From contig JAANDG010000506.1 in NCBI GenBank assembly GCA_036852015.1, positions 43,516 through 107,515 of the forward strand: a DNA stretch of 64,000 nucleotides, given 5' to 3'. Source of the DNA: Pelodera strongyloides. Taxonomy: Eukaryota > Nematoda > Chromadorea > Rhabditida > Rhabditidae. The notes below the pieces were generated by a model. The model was not told where the DNA came from, did not search any database, and saw only the letters and a list, made by a program, of their open reading frames with translations. Position numbers and translations under genes: made by a program. Position 1 is the stretch's first letter. The number at the start of each line of letters is the position of its first letter. This document shows positions 51,101-59,846 of this stretch, in pieces.

Positions 51101-54100
51101 GGATTGCAACCTTCTTATTTCCTCACGTAAATTAAGCCAACTAGGTTGTGCTTACGAGTGGCATCTTAAAGGTTTTACTCTCCCCCGAACCATGTGGAAA
51201 CGGTTTGCTGCCAGCTGGGTTGGAACCCCCGAACCCGAACTCTCGGTTACCAGCCAAAGAGCCGACCGCGCTGCCATTGCCATACGAGGTTACATCCGTC
51301 CCTCAGTTTCCCATGATCTGACCTTATCGTCTTTGGTGAAGTGGCAACATACGGTGTGTTGGCCAATTCTACCTCATCTCTAGTTAGGCATCCTAGCCTT
51401 TCCATTAGAGAAGTGGGAAAAACACGGAAATCCGTGTTAGCAACATTTGCGGGTATCAATCTGAGAGTGATCGACATGGGAGACAGGGTGCCCATTTCCA
51501 CCTCTTTGCAAAGAGGGTGTAGTTAGCAGCGCACCTCGAGATTGCTTATATGTCAGCCAATGCTTACAGCGTTGATTTGCATATTACCCATGACAGGGTC
51601 ACATCGCTGACGGATGCTTACAATCACGGATCGTTGCAATCGCGGCAATCGATTTTAGGTGCTGCATTAATTAATTTTCCAAAATCAACTAACGATTTAC
51701 CAAATCGGGATTACGACTTCCGAAAAGCGACGAATTGGGGGCCAACGGGCACCACCTGGTGGACGCGTGAAGGTCCAAAGGGGTCGCAAAATGTTTGCGG
51801 TAGTGAGGGGTCGAACCTCTGGCAGCTGCCAGCTGCCCACAAACAAACCGTGCCCAATTCGGCCAACAAACAGCCTGCCGCTGTGTAAGTGGGTCCTGAC
51901 ACCGCACTTATGAGGCAATTTTAGTGGCATCCGCCCGCCTCAGCTTCTCAACACGTATCGAAACGTGGAGAAATAGTCTCGGAACGGAGACCTGCCAGCT
52001 GCCCACAAACAAACCGTGCCCTGGCCAACAAACAGCCTAACGCTGTGTAAGTGGGTCCTGACACCGCACTTATGAGGCAATTTTAGTGGGCATCTGCCGG
52101 CCTCAGCTTCTCAACACGTATCGAAACGTGGAGAAATAGTCTCGGAACGGAGACTCTTCGCCAAACCATATGGCGGAAAATGAGCGTGGACAGTTGAAGT
52201 GAAGTCGCCAAGCCATCCGCGGCTTGTTTGGGACCAATCCCGAACTTCCTATCCGACCGCTCGACGTGAGCTCTCGAAACAAAAACTGATTGGATAGGCA
52301 CATTTAGCGCCTTATATACCAACTTTTCCCGCGCGGAACAAAGATCCATTTCAATTGTGCAATTGGCGGCAATTGCGTAATTGCAGGCAATTGAAACAAC
52401 TGAAATTGGAGTTTGTATCCGCATCTTTAAATCGAGACGTGAGCCCTCTATGGAACAAATAAGCAATCATGAATGTTTTTCTTAATGAATATAATGTGAG
52501 ACAAGGAGAGAGAAAGGGGGAATTCCCCATGGGGAACTGAGTGGTGAATGTGGCCTCAGTTGTATTGTGGAGTTCTTGTTTATTTTGTTGTTGCATGATG
52601 TTGCTCTATGGTTCGCAAGTTTGTGTGAGAGATGTTGAACCATATGCTTTGTATTAATAGAAATTAACGTTAATTAGTCAGACTGAAAGCTGTCGAACGT
52701 TTTTTTTTCGAATTAAGACCAGGGCATAAAAGCGTGCATAATATTATTTTTTTTTTCAATTTTTTTTCGCCTTTTACTTATAATCGAGTTTCAGATGGAG
52801 AAGCCAACTCGGTTTCGGACTGCGTCAGATGCAGTGTTGCATGTGTTTTGAAGGAATCCCGAGAGTAAGTTTTTTTTGAACTTTTAAAGCTCGATGTTTC
52901 TTACACCTTTTATATGTTTCTTCATTATCATGGGATGTTAGTATGTTTCTGCGTTATTATCATAGGGTGTCAGCATATTTGTTTCTAGGTCTAGGTGACT
53001 CTTATTACTGTAGTGTAACGCAGTAATGTTCAGGCTAAGGCCTAAGGCCGTTAGTTATAACTTAAAGCGAAATGCCAGCTCCTTTGGAAAATTAGCATAT
53101 GATAAGCAATCCTATGTATCCTATGCTAATTTTGCGCGATCGTCCACGGCTATCGCGCAAAATTAGCATAGGATACATAGGATTTGCTTATCATATGCAA
53201 ATTTTCCAAAGGAGCTGGCATTTCGCTTTAAGTAGTGTTCCTGCTACGTATTCTTTGTTCAGTGATTCGGTGATTACCTGCAGCTCAGCCCTTATGAATT
53301 GCTAATTTATTTATTTACCAGCCGTTCGAAGAGCCCTACGGGCTCTTCTCCGACTGGAGGAATCGGCCTTCGGCCGATTGTTACCCTATTAAAAAAAAAA
53401 GGAATTTCTTCAAACGTAAAAAAGATGTTCATTTAATCATTTACGTTTATGTGGGAACGTATAATATGGTTCTGGACTTCATGCAAATTTGCAAATTTGC
53501 TATTGCAATTGCTCTTCTATCTCCTATTAGGTCCTCCTCTCATAAGCTAGCATAGCTCAACAGGTAGAGCGTTGGACTGTGAATCGAGAGATTGTGGGCT
53601 GCTGTGGGTTCGAATCCCGCCAGCGGCAATGATTTTGTATGCTCTTTCGATCGAAGAATTTTCTTTATGAAGGGATTTCGTTGTGCACATAAAAACAAAC
53701 ACGTGACAAACTCTTCTCCTTTATATAATAAGATTTATTAAATACACCAAAAGGTGTGCATCCGAGGATGAGAGTTAAAAACGAACATACAAACGGAAAC
53801 AGATGACTGATTTGATTAGCAATGAGATTTGACATTCTGCATTTGGAATATTGTTGCAAAGGAATAAAGCCAGCATTTTTGCAGGTGGGCTACGCGATGC
53901 GCTGTTCGGAGTGTGAGGTGGTTGTGCATAAACACTGCACTTCTCGTGTCACCAACACATGCGGATTTCCGGCTCATTTTGCCCAATTCTACCATGATAA
54001 TAATAGAGTGAGCAAGTCGACCGAGATGAATGGATGGGTGCGGTTGTACAGGTAATTAATTATCGATTTATTGATTTTTTGTATGGTTTATTGATTTTAA

Positions 54101-57100
54101 TGTGATCATATTGTTGACCAGAACACGCTGGAGTGCATGGTGTGTTGGCACAGATCAGGCCATTAGTGGTTTGTTTGACTGCAACGCGAATACAAGTTTA
54201 TTCTTGAATCAATGAACGATTCTGTCTTGTAGGTTAAGGTTAATGTACGGTAGACTGATAGTCCAGTTTCAAAATCTTTTTTTAGTAATTCGGATCCGCA
54301 GTGGAGAAGTCTCTACGCTCGTATGCACAAGAACAACCTTTCGTTTTACGATGATGACGCACTTGCGGACAATCTTACGAGGTAATTGTCAAAATAGTCG
54401 TACCAAGTTATGCAACTCATCGTGTAGCGCGTGTGTCGTAACATTTAAGGGGTTTCCTTAAATGTAAGTACTGTAATTAATCAAACATGTCAGGTGTATG
54501 TATTAGGGTAGCGTTTTGTTTGATTATTTGCGTTTTTTGTATAGCGCATAAACTTAAGTGCATAAACATTAACTTTTTTATATAGAGCATAAACATTAAC
54601 ATGTATTATTGTACCATTGTACGTACGTAAGTAGTACTTACAAGTATTGTTATATTTGAGACCGTTCCTGTCGATTGACCTCGACAAGACGCAGTGGAGT
54701 GTCCGAGCTATGGGGGAAGGGCCGAATGGAGAAAGAGATGGATACGCACGGTGCGTGCAAGTCCGAACTGGCACAAATGCCTTCTACATGCTCTGCCCGA
54801 CCGATGACTCGACGGCGAGGTGGACGGGAGCACTCCAGGTATACTAGGGTTACGGTACTTGTTAATGCCTAGCTTAGTTTCGAACGATTATTGACTTTTT
54901 GAATGTTATGTGGCGAACTAAGCGATACTTTTGTGTTTTGCTGTGTAGCGTCAGCTTCTATACAAGGTTTTATAATGATGGCGACATTTTGCCGTACTAC
55001 TTTGTGGTCTGACGTCTGAGTGTTCTGATGGGTGCGATTGAGATTAAATTTCCTTAAAGCGAAATACCGGCCGGTTTTTGAAACACATCGTGGACATTGT
55101 GGACATCTGAATTCTTACGTATTTATGCTAATTTGCTCGAATTTAGCTTGATTTATCCTAATTGATGTCCATTTGCATAAGCTGCATAAGAATGCTGATC
55201 TACGCGGTGTGCTTCAAAAACCGTCCGGTATTTTGCTTTAAACTATGTGGTTCAGACAGCTGCTAGTGATCGTCACTACCTGACTCGTCGTGCCTCCTCA
55301 TTTACAACCAGTTCTCTTCTGATGGCACTCGATTCACCACGTAATCTGACTATCAATTGCACCCTGGTGCTCGACGATTGGTTATTGATTGGTGCGCAGG
55401 AAGGTGGGATTTATTATATCTATATTAATAGAGATATAGTCCGTATCTATGTGTTTACTGTAAACGTTGATGAAAGCGGCCTATGTATCATTTTGCTGTG
55501 ACTTTTCTATTTTTTTCATATGTTAACTGGTTTCTAAGAATGCTAAAGCTAAGTTATCGTTATCGTTTTTAGGACTGTTCGCCACGAAGCTTTCCGACCC
55601 CCGAAGTCCGTTCTTGATTCCCGGCGTTGCGGCTGTGCATGCGGTAAGTGGTGCATTTGGTTTCACAGTCTATTTTCTTTCCCTAATTAATACCTATTTA
55701 CTTTTATAGACTTTGACGTAGCTAAACATGAGCACATTCCCGCGCGTTCTTGTCTTATTATAATCTTATTATATAAAGGAGGAGAGTTTGTCACGGGTTT
55801 GTTTTTATGTGCACAACGAAAGCTGCTCATAAGGAAAATTCTTCCATCGAAAGAGCATACAAAATCTTTGCCGCTGGGGGGATCCGAACCCACAGCAGCA
55901 CACAAACTCTCGCTTCACAGTCCAACGCTCTACCTGCTGAGCTATGCTAGCTTATCACAAGGATAATCCTCTGCCCTACATACAGCACCTTCAATAGCAA
56001 ATTTGCATGGTAGCCTTAGTCGAGTGGTGATCCAAACTGATTATTATACGTTTCCACAATCAGAGACGTGTGAAGGTGTGGGAGGAGAAAGAGACGAGAG
56101 TTAACTTTTTAAATTGCAGCAATCCTTTTTTTAAATAGGGAAACAATCGGCCGAAGGCCGATTCCTCCAGTCGGAGAAGAGCCCGTAGGGCTCTTCGAAC
56201 GGCTGGTCATCATAAATAAAGGAGAAGAGTTTACTTGGTCGCAACGAAATCCTTTCATAAAGAAAATTTTCTATTCACAATCGAATGAGAACATACAAAA
56301 TCTTTGCCGCTGGCCGGATTCGAACCCACAGCAGCACACAATCTCTCGCTTCACAGTCCAACGCTCTACCTGCTGAGCTATGCTAGCTTAGGGGACGAGA
56401 TCTTATAGGAGATAGAAGAGAATTGCAATAGCAAATTTGCATGATTTGCAAAAACGCTGAAGTCCAGAACCAAACTATACGTTTCCACATAAACGTAAAT
56501 GAACGTCTTTTTATCTTTGTAGAAATTCCTTTTTTTAAACAATGTGTAAAATCGGCCGAAGGCCGATTCCTCCAGTCGGAGAAGAGCCCGTAGGGCTCTT
56601 CGAACGGCTGGTTATAATCATAATAATTCGTTTTGGTTACTTAATTTTCGTGTTGGTTATCAATTGTTCGCCCGTGGCTAGCTTACGTCGTTCGTACCTA
56701 GGTGGTAACTTCGGATATTTTGGATCCAGTTACCTATACAGTTACCTCCAACCTCCAGTTACATATAATATGTAATTAATATTCAGATGGAAACGCTGTT
56801 CGATCTGGACCTGCTTGGTTGTGTTCTTGGAAAGCAGAGAGAACTCTGTCTCATTTCGACTTCGAATCTGAGAAGAGAACTGACTGGCAGACAGCCGGCA
56901 ATCAAACCACAACCAATCACTGGATTCGACTACGTCCATCTGTTGGCCTGCCATCAGGAGGGAAATCATAAGTGAGTGCTTCTGTATCACTGTGCTTCAA
57001 TAGAATGTCTCAACGATCTTTCTTGTGTATTACTTAAGTTGAATGACGCACTAAATTTAATATATATTGGTATGCAACTGGTTGATAAGTACTTTTTGAA

Positions 57101-59831
57101 ACATAATGCTTGTTCTTGTTTTTTGAGATTCGAGGGTTAGTATATTCCATATTGTGGGAATTGCTCAACTTACGGCGGAACGTCCGATAATACTGTTGCA
57201 TTGTTTCTTAGCTGTGTGATATGAATTTCGTGAAACACGTTTTTCTTTTTGAGGATTGTTTCTGTTTTGATGAAAGCTATAAGAAACATTTGTTATAAGA
57301 ATTAGGATCAGAGTAAATAATAATACAATATAATATAATAATAATAACTTTAGGTTCCTTCTTGCGGCCGACACACAGAAGATCCACATTCTCCAGTATA
57401 AGAGGGACTTTTTTACGGCGCATATGGTATGTACCTTGAATTGTTTGAAAGAGGGGTTGAGAAATTAAATGATACCGTAAGCGTAGGGCAATTGCAATTG
57501 CATGGAATACGGTGTCTATCTATTTCAATACTGTGGGCTGAGAAATTAAATGATACCGTAGGCGTAGGGCTATGGCAATTGCAAATTCTACCGTAGGCGT
57601 AGGGCTATGGCAATTGCAGTTGCATGGAATATGCATAGAATACGGTGTCTATCTATTTCAGGCCTTGAATACTATCGAACCGGTGACGTGTATTAAGTCA
57701 GCGCATGGAGGCGTTTACTTTGGAGCGGACAGGTAATTTCATATATTGACTTGTTTGTTTCTGTTATTTTTTTGGCGTGTCTTTATGTTAAGCTTAAAGG
57801 GCATGTCAAGGGGGATTCTGCGCAGAAAGGCATCTCCAGGTGCAGACTAAGCAAATCTCAAAAGGCGCCCAATACAGTAACCCATAAAAATGGCGCCAGA
57901 ATAAAATATTTGAGATTTTGTCATAAAGTCATAAACGTGAACAAAACACACCGCAACGCAAGCAAACGGGCGCGTTGCGGCGAGCCGGTAATTCAAGCCG
58001 TCCCTTGGACAGAGATTTGGCTTAGCTCTGTCCGCACGCCTAGAATCCCATACTGAAGGTGAAGGAGTTTTTTGGAGGGGTTTGAAATTATTTTTTTTTT
58101 TTTCTTCTTCTTACATGAAAGTTTTTGTTTATTTTCACTTTCCTTACCTTCAAAACGCAAGCTTTTTTTTTGAGCCCAGCATGCAAAACCGGCTTGACAT
58201 TCCCTTTAAGTATGAGGTACTATTATGCCACTATGTTTTTTGAAGTAATTAGATGTGTTGTCAGTGTTGTTTCCAGTTTCCGGCCGTCCAGTTGCTGATT
58301 ATGTGAATTAGTTACCAATGCTATCGACTGCGTTAGAATCCCTATTATTCATTCCCCCATTCTTTAGTTTCTACTTCGTGCATTCACTCTCCCTGGGAAC
58401 TCCCACGGTGAACCTTCTGATGACGTCACACGTTGCCGACTTTCCTCTGGCCGTATTGGAAACTGGGCCCCAAGAAGTGCTCCTTGCATATCAGAGTGGG
58501 TTTTTTTGTAGTTTGTAGTTTTATTCTCTATTGTTTATTTCTATCCGTAGAGTGTTGGATGCCAGCTGTCCTATTATCGGATCAATTAATGCTCTAATTT
58601 CAGATTACGGTATCTTTGTAAACAGTCGTGGAGAGAAGACCCGGGAAGCGATGGTTGAATGGGAGCATACACCCTTGGAATTTAGTAAGTTTATAAATTA
58701 ATTATAGATTTGTGGTGGGCCTGCCAAGTGTCAAAGGGTCCATGACAATGTTTTGCTGGTTTATTATTCGCTGACTGGTAGTAAGTAAGGTCAGTGGGTG
58801 TTTTGACTACTGTAAAAACTGGATTTGATTACCGTATACAATCATTTATATTTTCAGCCTACACGGCACCTTATCTCTATATTGTGCACTTTGATTCGCT
58901 GGATATCGCTGAAGTTTATCAGAACACTGGACTGAACTCCAAGTAAGATTTGCTTAAAGCGAAATGCTAGCCTCTTTGAAAAATTTGCATATGATAAGCA
59001 AATCCTATGTATCCTATGCTAATTTTGCGCGATCGTCCAGGGCAATCGCGCAAAATGAGCATAGGATACATAGGATTTGCTTATCATATGCAAATTTTTC
59101 AAAGAGACTAGCATTTCGCTTTAAAACTCATGATGTTTCATCATGTGTAGGTTAGTGGAAATTTAAAAAAATTACACTATTTTTCGAAGAATGTGAATGA
59201 ATTTTGGTTCTCGCGAGTCCTGTGATCACTGTTCCCGTAGAATTGAATTAACTATAAAGGTGGGCGATGGTAACAAAGCTATAGACGTGAACGAATTCAA
59301 AACCCTGTTCGTACATGTCAATTTCACAAAAAATAAACCCAAGTCTGAAATATTATATTCTTTCGTTTTCCAGGACGATATCTGAGGATCATGAGGTATT
59401 CCGTGCGGAACAGGCACATATTGTCGGCACTAGAAAGGGACAGGAAGTATTTGTGGTGACTGCGAACAGCAAAAGGGTGGAAATACACACCTTTAATGCT
59501 TGCCAGGTGAGAATTCACAGGATTCACAGAATATATGATGTTTTGTTATTATTCGGAAGGTGGATTATTTTACCTGAATGTGTATTGTACAATAGTGTAA
59601 ATGTCGTGTCGTAATGTGTACAAAAAACAGGAGAAGTATAAGCTCGACGAATAATTTTGGATGTCCATTGCGTAGAGAAACACAAGAAAGTGTGAGAGAC
59701 ATGAGTTATTGTGTTAGTTATTAACTATTTGTTAATTTCAGAAACGGAACGGTTCCAAGCGGAGGGCGCTTGCTAATGCATTCAGTATGGCATCGTTGGA
59801 CAAACGGTCGAAAACTCAATTGGAATTGTGA
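33804..59831 (+). CDS. Citron-like protein without kinase domain (split gene, about 39 exons)
   Basis: Exons joined by hand give about 1,360 residues with the order coiled coil, C1, PH, CNH. Citron proteins are scaffolds at the cleavage furrow and midbody that link Rho signalling to the contractile ring; the CNH domain is a propeller-type binding module. The start is the ATG at 33804, whose exon ends in phase 1 and joins cleanly to 34082. The stop is the TGA at 59829. MRCK shares C1-PH-CNH but adds a kinase and a CRIB motif, and ROCK lacks CNH; neither a kinase nor a CRIB motif is seen here. Length resembles the kinase-less citron-N form of vertebrates more than full citron kinase. All junctions keep phase except 46646 to 52795. 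Three acceptors end in AAG. Family call is firm; exact gene structure is hand-made. Confidence 0.82.
34240..34642. mobile_element. TTAA MITE family 5 (TTAAAGGGAATGTCAAG ends), copy 1
   Basis: Ends TTAAAGGGAATGTCAAGTCG and TTGACATGCCCTTTAA. It begins within the extended donor site of citron exon 2 (gtgagtTTAAAG). Confidence 0.65.
35343..46117 (+). CDS. Citron-like gene, coiled-coil exons 4-24
   Basis: Segments: 35343-35431, 36033-36132, 36633-36726, 37450-37553, 37944-38060, 38478-38525, 38926-39033 (least certain), 39617-39715, 40920-41048, 41242-41325, 41568-41741, 41999-42130, 42330-42416, 42610-42699, 42902-43015, 43755-43859, 44275-44366, 44645-44723, 45051-45125, 45500-45577, 46039-46117. 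Each is rich in Glu, Lys, Gln and Leu with heptad spacing, for example EELKDEIQTLKDEIQNLKKK, IASLEKQIAELKKLVDDAK and QLESQIRASKRQIEELKQ. The coil covers roughly residues 80-800 and would dimerise the protein and bind furrow partners such as Rho, kinesins or anillin in known citrons. Most junctions are phase 0. Acceptors before 38926, 41568 and 42610 read AAG instead of CAG or TAG. Introns hold TTAA elements, a SINE and AT microsatellites. Confidence 0.8.
35565..35860 (+). mobile_element. tRNA-derived SINE, second family
   Basis: It has an A-box-like (TGGTCCAGTGGC) and a B box (GAGTTCGATTCC), a body of about 200 bp and an A-rich end before gagagag, which also precedes the 5' end and may be the target duplication. 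It lies in the citron intron between 35431 and 36033. Confidence 0.55.
36154..36335. mobile_element. TTAA MITE family 1 (TTAAAGCGAAATACC ends), copy 1
   Basis: Inverted ends TTAAAGCGAAATACC and GGTATTTCACTC, with GGTTTTTGAAACACATCG just inside. Begins 21 bases after a citron splice donor. Confidence 0.65.
37607..37787. mobile_element. TTAA MITE family 1, copy 2
   Basis: Near-perfect ends TTAAAGCGAAATACCGGCCG and GGTATTTCGCTTTAA, about 181 bp, within a citron intron. Confidence 0.75.
38303..38371. repeat. 20-bp tandem repeat
   Basis: CGTTACGGACGTACGTAGTA repeats three and a half times in a citron intron. Confidence 0.8.
38628..38796. mobile_element. Palindromic TTAA MITE family 2, copy 1
   Basis: A nearly complete palindrome of 169 bp: TTAAAGCGAAATGCTAGCCC at the left and its complement at the right, with a short centre at CGTCCACGGCAATCG. 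It also contains ATTTGCATATGATAAGC in both arms. Confidence 0.75.
39791..39870. repeat. TA microsatellite
   Basis: TA repeats in the citron intron after 39715; another lies at 42141-42185. Confidence 0.9.
40557..40736. mobile_element. TTAA MITE family 1, copy 3
   Basis: Ends TTAAAGCGAAATACCGACC and GGTATTTCGCTTTA with the GTTTCAAAAACCGACC subterminal motif; in a citron intron. Confidence 0.7.
42141..42185. repeat. AT microsatellite
   Basis: AT repeat 11 bases after the donor at 42131. Confidence 0.9.
43903..44077. mobile_element. TTAA MITE family 1, copy 4
   Basis: Ends TTAAAGCGAAATGCCGGCC and GGTATTGCGCTTTAA, 43 bases past the donor at 43860. Confidence 0.7.
45828..45861 (-). mobile_element. 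Terminal fragment of the Helitron-like family
   Basis: Only the 5' end (on the minus strand TCTTATTATATAAAGGAGAAG) is kept, in the intron between 45577 and 46039. The hairpins and the tRNA-like part are missing. Confidence 0.4.
46531..46646 (+). CDS. Citron-like gene, Pro-rich linker exon 25
   Basis: The exon follows a ttcttctag acceptor, enters in phase 1 and ends CTC AAG before gttact in phase 0. It encodes a Ser/Pro-rich linker (SAPMPTPGRAPGRSPLK) between the coil and the C1 domain, as in other citrons. The next recognised exon (52795) needs a phase 2 donor, so this junction does not fit. An alternative weak donor gtcacc eight bases into the last codons would give phase 2. A missed exon in the 6.1 kb intron is equally possible. 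Confidence 0.6.
47040..47573. repeat. Fold-back with 82-bp AT-rich arms
   Basis: The arms 47040-47121 and 47492-47573 are exact inverted repeats (TATAATATTTTATTATACGA and its complement). They flank the left terminal repeat of the 5.4 kb element, pointing to an inverted duplication at that end. Confidence 0.55.
50755..51070. repeat. About 105-bp tandem repeat, three diverged copies
   Basis: Each copy has a core like TTGCTTGCAACGT, GTGCAGTGTGTAATGC and a TAGAACC-type end. It lies inside the 5.4 kb element. Confidence 0.45.
51827..52154. repeat. About 162-bp direct repeat, two copies
   Basis: CCAGCTGCCCACAAACAAAC to AGTCTCGGAACGGAGA occurs twice in a row next to the right terminal repeat of the 5.4 kb element. 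Confidence 0.6.
52795..54051 (+). CDS. Citron-like gene, C1 zinc-finger exons 26-27
   Basis: Segments are 52795-52864 and 53885-54051. Together they spell the C1 pattern: C-x2-C in QCCMCFEGIPR, then twelve residues to C-x2-C-x4-H-x2-C-x7-C in MRCSECEVVVHKHCTSRVTN plus the final Cys. The first zinc ligand, a His thirteen residues before the first Cys, is a Trp in this reading. The second exon continues into the start of the PH domain with GWVRLYR. C1 domains of citron are atypical and are not expected to bind diacylglycerol. The first exon has three open frames, but only this one joins 53885 in phase. Confidence 0.75.
53062..53231. mobile_element. Palindromic TTAA MITE family 2, copy 2
   Basis: 170 bp, ends TTAAAGCGAAATGCCAGC and GCTGGCATTTCGCTTTAA, arms pair almost fully. 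Confidence 0.75.
53318..53733 (-). mobile_element. Helitron-like non-autonomous element H1 with tRNA-like module
   Basis: Read on the minus strand it starts TCTTATTATATAAAGGAG after an A and ends with a 9-bp stem hairpin (GAAGAGCCC-GTA-GGGCTCTTC), then GAACGG and CTGG before a T. These are Helitron-type ends (5' TC, 3' hairpin plus CTRR, A/T target). A second hairpin (AATCGGCC-GAA-GGCCGATT) lies inside. The tRNA-like part lies in antisense at 53546-53629. No Rep/helicase frame is present, so it is non-autonomous. It sits between the two C1 exons of the citron-like gene. Confidence 0.6.
53546..53629 (+). other. tRNA-like module inside element H1
   Basis: It has a good A box (TAGCTCAACAGG) and B box (GGTTCGAATCC), a D arm GCTC/GAGC, a T arm, and a loop CTGTGAA that would place GTG (His) as anticodon. 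The acceptor ends do not pair and the anticodon stem is broken, so it is a relic and not a working tRNA gene. Confidence 0.55.
54051..54838 (+). CDS. Citron-like gene, PH domain exons 28-29
   Basis: Segments are 54286-54381 and 54661-54838; the domain begins at the end of the previous exon. The strand MHKNNLSFYDDDALADNL matches the second and third strands of a PH domain, and AFYMLCPTDDSTARWTGALQ has the C-terminal helix with its invariant Trp. The central segment (YARCVQVRTGTN) is the usual middle strand. The acceptor before 54661 is tttgag. The domain probably helps membrane or furrow targeting. Phases 2-2 and 2-0 fit. Confidence 0.78.
55054..55242. mobile_element. TTAA MITE family 1, copy 5
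   Basis: Ends TTAAAGCGAAATACCGGCC and GGTATTTTGCTTTAA. It ends only 13 bases before the acceptor of the exon at 55256, so the splice branch region lies within or beside it. Confidence 0.7.
55256..59831 (+). CDS. Citron-like gene, CNH domain and C-terminus, exons 30-39
   Basis: Segments: 55256-55403, 55573-55643, 56787-56971, 57354-57426, 57662-57732, 58368-58495, 58604-58684, 58858-58942, 59374-59506, 59742-59831. The domain opens with LTINCTLVLDDWLLIGAQEG and GLFATKL, typical of CNH, and goes through YGIFVNSRGEKTR, WEHTPLEF, APYLYIVHFDSLDIAEVY to VEIHTFNACQ. All phases fit. The last exon is basic (KRNGSKRRALANAF) and ends TQLEL then TGA; the end is compatible with a class II PDZ ligand, which is inference. 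A TTAA element starts 15 bases after the stop. CNH modules of this family bind small GTPases or midbody partners. Confidence 0.82.
55764..56206 (+). mobile_element. Helitron-like element H2
   Basis: It begins TCTTATTATATAAAGG after A, ends in the same two hairpins plus CTGG, and is followed directly by element H3. It belongs to a subfamily with a different middle segment (GTAGGGCAGAGGATTATCC type on the other strand), shared with H4. Confidence 0.6.
55868..55951 (-). other. tRNA-like module inside element H2
   Basis: Same module; the B box is damaged (GGTTCGGATCC). The A box TAGCTCAGCAGG is intact. Cloverleaf pairing of the acceptor stem fails. Confidence 0.5.
56207..56611 (+). mobile_element. 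Helitron-like element H3, head-to-tail with H2
   Basis: It starts TCATCATAAATAAAGG directly after the CTGG of H2 and ends in the same hairpins, CTGG and a flanking T. Its start has drifted from the consensus. Its middle resembles H1. It lies in the same citron intron as H2. Confidence 0.55.
56304..56387 (-). other. tRNA-like module inside element H3
   Basis: Same module with intact A box and B box (GGTTCGAATCC), loop CTGTGAA and an unpaired acceptor stem. Confidence 0.5.
57467..57661. repeat. Tandem duplication of an intron 3' end
   Basis: AGAAATTAAATGATACCGTA to CGGTGTCTATCTATTTCA is present twice. The first copy ends TTTCAA, the second TTTCAG directly at the exon 57662. Confidence 0.65.
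57794..58208. mobile_element. TTAA MITE family 5, copy 2, opposite orientation
   Basis: Ends TTAAAGGGCATGTCAAGGGG and TTGACATTCCCTTTAA; the interior matches 34240-34642 in reverse. Confidence 0.7.
58954..59124. mobile_element. Palindromic TTAA MITE family 2, copy 3
   Basis: 171 bp, ends TTAAAGCGAAATGCTAGCC and CTAGCATTTCGCTTTAA. It starts 12 bases inside the intron after the donor at 58943. Confidence 0.75.
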
Positions 59832-59846
59832 GGTGGAGTTGGTGCT

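Larger units (their letters stand above)
47112..52487. mobile_element. 5.4 kb element with ~200 bp terminal inverted repeats in a citron intron
   Basis: The ends at 47112-47315 and 52283-52487 are near-identical inverted repeats, including CATTCATGATTGC, GTTCCATAGAGGGCTCACG and an inner TATATAAGG. The interior is richer in GC than its surroundings, has many stops, and no transposase, integrase or polymerase motif that I can see. It holds tandem repeats at 50755-51070 and 51827-52154. It is probably non-autonomous or decayed. It lies inside the 6.1 kb intron between the linker and C1 exons. Confidence 0.55.
46972..52556. mobile_element. Small inverted-repeat element split by the 5.4 kb insertion
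   Basis: GAGGCCATATTGACCACTCC at 46979 and, inverted, GAGTGGTGAATGTGGCCTC at 52539 are ends of the same family seen intact at 26822-26960. The larger element therefore seems to sit within an older copy. Confidence 0.4.

Noticed and set aside
52083..52466. 127-residue minus-strand frame
   Set aside because: It lies in the terminal repeat and 162-bp repeat of the large element and has no protein-like features.
58278..58310. Citron acceptor at tttccag near 58277
   Set aside because: The frame meets a stop after a few codons; the ttctttag at 58367 fits the CNH sequence.
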